Below, in pieces: positions 58,503 to 64,000 of a DNA stretch of 64,000 nucleotides. This DNA is from Bryoerythrophyllum caledonicum (lineage: Eukaryota > Streptophyta > Bryopsida > Pottiales > Pottiaceae): positions 2,707,060-2,771,059 of the forward strand of contig OZ020525.1 of assembly GCA_963971425.1 (NCBI GenBank). The letters are read 5' to 3'. The notes under the pieces were generated by a model that searched no databases, was not told the DNA's origin, and was given only the letters and a program-made list of their open reading frames with translations. Position 1 is the stretch's first letter, and the number at the start of each line of letters is the position of its first letter. A program made the position numbers and the translations under genes.

Positions 58503-60677
58503 TTACTTGAAGCACTTGGCCTCCAAGAGCTTCTCGCCTTGAATGACGTCGGGCTCCTCAAAGTAGGCGTTTACAAGCGCCTTCTGCTTCTCGTTGGTGA
58601 TGTCCACCTTGGTCCACTCGTAGAGCTCGGCGTCGTAGCACTCCTCCAGCACCATCTGCGGGACGTCCTGGCCTCTGAACAGCCACACTCCCTTAATCTT
58701 GTAGGGTGCGGCCTCGCCCAAGATGCACATCTTTCCGAACGCGTACTTGCGGGCGAGGTCCATCCTTTGCAGGAAGCCGCCGACCTTGTTCAACGTCACG
58801 AAGGTCACCATGTTCTCGTCGTTGAACTTGTAGTCACAGAACCACAACGAGTAGCCCTCGGCATCGAGCATCTCCCAGAATCCTGCGGTGTGAAAGCTTA
58901 TCTCAGGAGAGAATATACATGCGTGCAGACACAGGTGATGAACCAGTTGACACAACAGATAAACAAAAGGACGAATTCCAAGGGTTAACCATGAGAAATG
59001 ATTTTAGCAGAGGAGCAAGAAACTCACCACTGATAGCCAAATGGAAATCCTTCGCCTTAGTGTTGGAGTACAGACGCTTCCAGTTATCCAAGACCATTGG
59101 GCTGGGGGGCAGAAGGTCCAACGCGTTTTTCGTCTTCTTCACGGGAGCAGCCTCCTCCTCGTCATCAATGGGCTCCGGGGCAGGGGCGGGCTTGGGAGCA
59201 GGGGCAGCCTTCTCCTTCTTGGGCTTGGGAGCTGATTCCTTCTTGGAAGCGGGCTTCCCTTCCTTCTCCACGGTGGCGGGGCTGTGGTTCGGGTGGTGTC
59301 CCTTCGCGGGAGGTGGACCCAAGGGCTTGGCGGCCTGGACGATCTCTCCGACAACCTTCTTGAAGTTAGGCTGGTTGACCAGGGTCCAGAAGTACCTCTC
59401 CACGTGAGGGTACTCAGACGTAAATTCCTTGGTGAGGGCCACATGGACGGGGTTCACCAAGTTGCAGGTCAAAATGATATCAGCAAGAGTCACGGAATCC
59501 CCAACGAGGTACGTGCTGGATGCCAAGTGCTTGTTCAGAGCCGTGAGCGCCCTCTTCAGGTTGGAGATAGCCACACCTTCCAACTGAAATAGATCAGCTG
59601 GCCAATGTCAGTACATGCATTTGGTGTTATGAATGTAAGTTTCGAGATGTGTAATATTGTGCACTGCTTCAACCCGAAATTCGGAAAACTCGGAACACTT
59701 GAAGCACGGAATTACTGGTGAAGCTAAGGAAAAAACTCTGCCGAACGGCGTTTGTTGTTTAAAAAAAAATCCCTAGGAACAAAAAGAAATACCTCTTCGC
59801 TGAAGACTCCCATTCCAAGACGGGGGTACACCCACTTGGAGACGTTACCGTCAATCTCAAGAGTAGCAATCTCAATCCATTGGTCGACCAAAGCCTGTCA
59901 AGATGACAAAGTCAGCACAGCCAGAGCAAAACATACAGAGGAACTCAAAAAAGACGCGATGTGCAAAAACTAGCGGCTGAAACAACACGCACCCTCTCGT
60001 AGTAAGTGGTTCCGAAGAGGCCTGATGGCTTAAGTCCAGCCACTGCAAACAAATACACAAAAGTAAGATTACAGATTACGAAAATACTCTAGAGTGTTAA
60101 CATCTTTCAAAACCAACGCACTAAGAAAATACTAACCGTAGCGCGCAATAGCGTTGCTCTCGAAAACAGTTCCCTCAGGAGTCTCCAACACCGGCACCTA
60201 CCAGAGCGAATTCATGTCAGATCTCAAAACAGACATCACTGCAACACAACTCAGCCCAATGGAAATCACAATTCATCCCGTCCATCGACGACAACCTTGA
60301 ATCTCTACAGCCACCGTAAACCTCAAATGCAGTCACGTCCTAATCAACCAACAGCTGAACCGAAACACATCGCGATTCGGAAACATCGACGCACCTTGCC
60401 CATGGGGTTCATCTTGTGGAACGCCTCCGACTTGATGGTGGACCAATCGAAGTCAGGAGTGGTCTCCAACTTGACACCGACATACTCGGCGGCAATCAAC
60501 GACTTGTACGCATTTTTGTTGACCTTATTCGCGTGAATCTTCTGCTCACACACAAACAAGCATTCAGCCAACTCCAAAACCCCAAAACCCTAGCCACCAC
60601 ACAACAACCTCAACACCGCACCAGAACCGACGAGCCAGGTCTCGTTGGACGGGGAACGAACGTACCAGGCCGGCCAT
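58503..60677 (-). CDS. Translation elongation factor eEF1B gamma, 7 exons
   Basis: eEF1B gamma is the structural subunit of the exchange complex that reloads eEF1A with GTP. Exons on the minus strand: 60677-60666 (only MAGL), 60541-60395, 60197-60137, 60042-59993, 59894-59793, 59583-59028 and 58882-58503, all GT-AG, 1,308 nt and 435 residues. Residues 1-85 are a thioredoxin-like GST N domain (ending PEGTVFESNAIARY), about 90-205 a GST C domain (YLVGDSVTLADI), 209-275 a Lys/Pro/Ala-rich linker, and 276-435 the conserved EF1G domain (ISGFWEMLDAEGYSLWFCDY, VWLFRGQDVPQMVLEECYDAE). Length and order are normal. The first coding exon is only 12 nt, which automated prediction may miss. Confidence 0.96.
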
Positions 60678-61179
60678 GGTTGCAGCTGCGGGCGCGGGCG
60701 AAGCAGCTGAGCGATGGCGAAGGACGACGGCGGAGGAGGAGGCAGGGACTGAGGCGGCTACAATGGTGATGTGCTTTGTACTGATACAGCTCGGCAAACC
60801 CTAGAATGGTGATATCGTTGAGAGATGAGCTCTCGCTGTGGCGTGAAGGGGGAAAGACGGCCGTCGATTCCGATGGCGGATCGGACGGATCCGGGTGTCC
60901 GACGTGGAGATGGACCCGTGTTACCTGAGCCGTAGATCTGTTGAAGGACATCGGAGGGTTGCGAGGGGATCCAGAGAGAGGGCTGTAGGCCGTGGATCGG
61001 GGCGGACAAGGATCGGGCGGTTGAGAATGTCCGACGTGGCGGTGGGCCCCGCGCAATACCCGGGCAGGAAGGGGGTATATTCTCTGGTTATTCGGTTCTT
61101 CGTGGGGAACGGAATGGGAACCTGAGCGCGTTCCCGATGAGTATAACTTTTCCGTACTACTCCACACGCTGCAGACCAG
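60678..61179. promoter_or_regulatory. Upstream region of eEF1B gamma
   Basis: This stretch of higher G+C lies directly 5' of the MAGL exon. It has no coding signal on either strand beyond chance open frames. CCGACGTGGAGATGGACCC and CCGACGTGGCGGTGGGCCC form a loose duplication (about 60898 and 61029), possible promoter elements. Confidence 0.35.
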
Positions 61180-61339
61180 GCTATTTCGAATTACCTACAC
61201 TAGTTCCACTAAACGCAAATTGAAGTGGTCCACCTCGCAAATTGAGTTTTATATCCACGTCAGAACCAGAATTGACGTGGTCCACATGATTTTTCATCCA
61301 CGTTTCTAATGAATCCACACTATATTCAGTGTTTGGTGT
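61180..61339. mobile_element. Short MITE related to 23134-23831
   Basis: The right end reads ..ATTCAGTGTTTGGTGT and the left part ACCTACACTAGTTCCAC; both match the ends of the larger element, as do GTGGTCCACATGATTTTTCATCCAC-like interiors in reverse. Lacks the left ACACCAAACACT end. Confidence 0.5.
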
Positions 61340-63125
61340 AGTATGTTGGCGTGTTGTCCCCCAACCAGTGATGTAAGATTTGGTAAGTTAACTAAAATTT
61401 TAAAATTAAAAGAGAAAGTTAAGTCCCCGTTCCAAGTCAAGTCCTCCTCTAGAATATCTCCTAGTTATGTCCCTAATTAAGTCCCCCTCTAGTATCTGCC
61501 ACGTGTCATCATTGGATTTCCTCCTACCCCTTTTAGTATGTAAAAAGGTTATAACAAAGGTGTGAAGCTAGTTTCACACCAACTTTGGGAAGGGTAGGGT
61601 ATGGGATTCTAAGATTCACCTCAAATTTGACATTTATTATTAGGCACAATAAATTATTTATAGTTGTTATAAGTTTTTATACTGGATGAATATTTTTAAC
61701 AACTTTGTATACAATGATTTTTCTCTTTGAGTAATATGAATAGTTGTGCTCTTTGTAAAAATCTTCATTGAAAGTAAAAAAAATTATAGTATTCTCCAAT
61801 CAGTTAGTGTTGGTGAATATATTTGAATTCAATATAGTTCAGGCATGTTAAAACAAGGAGTTATGCCACGAGAAGCTCTAACCCAAGGAAAACTTTATAA
61901 TTTCAATATTTTATAAAATATCTCTATATAACCGTCTCGTAGTGGCATAGGGTCTTCTACCAAGATAGGGCCTAACATACACATATCATGCCTTTATATT
62001 TTTAGCTGTAGAGCCAAGCCACAACATTGCACACAATTGTTCAAGCAAGTCCAAGTTGTTGCAAATCATAAATAATTATATCATATACACTCATTTCAAC
62101 CAATTAATTTGAGCTTGTGGCTTGGCAAGACATTCCTTGCAATGAATTATACATAATACTCTTCTACTTATCTTTTTTTACTAAGCAAAATTTAACAACT
62201 TTTGTTGATGTATTGTTTGTTATTCCTTAAAAATGTCATTAATCTTCTCACTATTGGTCATTGTATATAATTGACAAAAACTTCATGTCATCCTTCAAAA
62301 AATACTCGGGTTTTGCTTGTACTTATATGAATGTTGTTATGATAAACAATCTTTTTGTGGTATAAAACCAAGTTATTGAAAGATGGACAATTGAGTTTTA
62401 ACTAGACTCAAAATATACAGTAGGTATGAATTTCTTTTCTAAAGTTTTTGTAATAATATTTTTAGCATGAATACTAGGTGTCCTAGTTTATAATTGTATA
62501 TCTACAAAATATAAGAGAATGTATATTGTTCGAAGTACCTTTGCTTTGACATATTGTAGACAAATGGTGGTGTGGGTGTATTTGGATGTAATTATGCATG
62601 ATGGCAAGTGATGAAGTTGTGGATTTAGATGATGTGAGTAGGGCACCATTGGGCTTATTGTTTAATCTAGTTGTACAATGACTAACAAAATGATTTTAAT
62701 GCTCTACTATGAAATTTCAAAGACACCATATATGTCAAGTTGTAAAGCGAACACAAGTCAACCTTCAATAAAACTTGTTCAAAGGCTATATGTCAACAAA
62801 GTATTTAAAAGTTGTCACGTGATAAAGTTTGTGTATGGAATAAAATTTGTGCTTGCACAACAAGTGCATTGAAACATATTTGACCCTACACCTTTGACAA
62901 CTTCATCAACCACAATAAGTACTTCTTGTGACATTTTAAAGACTTACACACAAGATTAGTTGCTTTGTTTTTACTAGTACACACTCCGTAGAGGCCCTAA
63001 CTATCGTATTCCAAGTCTTTTCTTGTTTACAAAGGCATCTCATGTCGACTATTCGTCTCACTTTGGGGTCTCATATTTCACGTTTTGTGTGGATCAATTA
63101 AATCACACTACCAAACAAAACAAAC
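61340..63125. other. AT-rich intergenic DNA, no gene seen
   Basis: AAGTCCCC-rich words at 61415-61490 and a GTGTGAAGC..TTTCACACC inverted pair at 61560-61590 were seen. No exon, tRNA or complete element was recognised. Confidence 0.4.
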
Positions 63126-63129
63126 AACA

Positions 63130-64000
63130 TGAACCACAATGACTATAAAATATTTCATGCCACACCATCCAAATTAGTAAAAAATGCTCTTAATATTGCC
63201 CAACAACTATTCTACTACCCCTATGCCCTAATACATGCGCCTCACCATGCTCTACACATCCAAGCCCCCACACACTTAAATACGCATATGTCACCATAAA
63301 CAATACCATCCATCCCAAAACAACCTCCTACCAACTGACCCCCACCCCCGGCACCCTTCCTTTCTATCCCCACAACACGCATTCTTGAAAACCCATCCAC
63401 ATATCCCATAAATCTTATTCATGACCATAAACATACAAAACATATTGACTCAAACAAAATTCGAAAGAATGATACCAAATATCTATGCCAATGGCAACAC
63501 AACAACAATATCTACAACAAATGATTACCTCAACAGCATCTTCCTATGGCATGACCAAAACACCTCCACCGAAAACTCCACACAATTGTCATAGTATTAT
63601 CAAAACACCTAAAATAAGTTCTACTTAGAAATTATTCAAGCACACCACCTCGAGGAATAAGCTTGTGACTCAAGATTCGTTACCCTACTCATCATCATTC
63701 CGCTCCTCAATATATACACAACCAAATGCAACCCCAAAAAAGGCATCCTTACATCATGCAATACAATTAAAATTAATGTAGACCAGACACATATATACGA
63801 AGACAATGGGAGACATCTAATCACTATTCCCGCCACTAGACTCCAATGGTTTTGGAACCACTACCATAACAAACTACAAACTTCCACAAACATAGAACCA
63901 ACAACCCAACCATTTGAAACGGAAATAGTTTGGCTATACCAAAGATATAAATATAGCATCCTTAAAAATGACCCCCTTAAACTCGCACAATACACATCAC
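63130..64000 (+). pseudogene. Decayed G-poor reading frame, probable retroelement remnant
   Basis: The plus strand becomes strikingly A/C-rich and G-poor. One frame reads FHATPSKLVKNALNIAQQLF and AHHALHIQAPTHLNTHMSP before a stop. After stops and shifts another stays open from 63662 to the window edge (for example KGILTSCNTIKINVDQTHIY, RLQWFWNHYHNKL, ETEIVWLYQRYKYSILK). The make-up looks protein-coding. I recognise no family; an unusual retroelement is plausible. It runs off the window. Confidence 0.35.

Noticed and set aside
58919..59592. Long plus-strand open frames opposite eEF1B gamma exons
   Set aside because: Shadow frames of GC-rich coding DNA; the minus-strand EF1G and GST domains explain the region.

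Overview
This window is nuclear DNA of a plant. The evidence is split genes with GT-AG introns, a type-A cytokinin response regulator, an MLO gene, a plant-type LpxK, a tRNA-Arg(CCU) and TTTAGGG-like repeats. The transposon load (a Tc1/mariner DD34E element with very long inverted repeats, a pogo/Tigger-like gene, TTAA-bounded elements, and a retroelement carrying a cytosine methyltransferase domain) suggests a seedless land plant or close relative rather than a flowering plant. That is inference; the species cannot be read from the sequence.

Layout. 0.1-2.8 kb (-): a complete 8-exon LpxK gene. 2.0-13.0 kb: a tandem array of three diverged units, each with a small RING-finger gene (all three broken). 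The third unit is split by a 5.7 kb insert with GGGGGGTTTCACAC inverted ends that carries a decayed gag - retropepsin - C5-cytosine-methyltransferase polyprotein. 13.8-14.3 kb (+): a Tim8 small Tim chaperone gene. 14.7 kb (+): tRNA-Arg(CCU). 15.4-16.8 kb (-): a type-A response regulator with 5 exons. 17-25 kb: AT-rich repeat land (TTAA-bounded elements, SINE-like insertions, a PIF/Harbinger-like element, other MITEs). 25.4-28.4 kb (-): a pogo/Tigger-like transposase gene with an acidic first exon and one frameshift. 29-47 kb: more repeats, a 2.8 kb Tc1/mariner copy with ~581 bp terminal inverted repeats, an ACTTAAGT palindrome array, and a head-to-head pair of TTAA elements. 48.3-53.4 kb (+): a complete 16-exon MLO gene. 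55.5-56.0 kb (+): an unidentified two-exon reading frame, then a foldback. 58.5-60.7 kb (-): a complete 7-exon eEF1B gamma gene. 61-64 kb: AT-rich DNA ending in a decayed, G-poor reading frame.

The five host protein genes are single-copy housekeeping or signalling functions (mitochondrial lipid A-like synthesis, mitochondrial import, cytokinin signalling, membrane/defence signalling, translation elongation) with no operon-like relation. Most of the remaining DNA is layered mobile-element debris, in which order of insertion can sometimes be read from nesting and target-site duplications. All exon limits were set by hand from splice signals and frame continuity; no alignment or database search was run.
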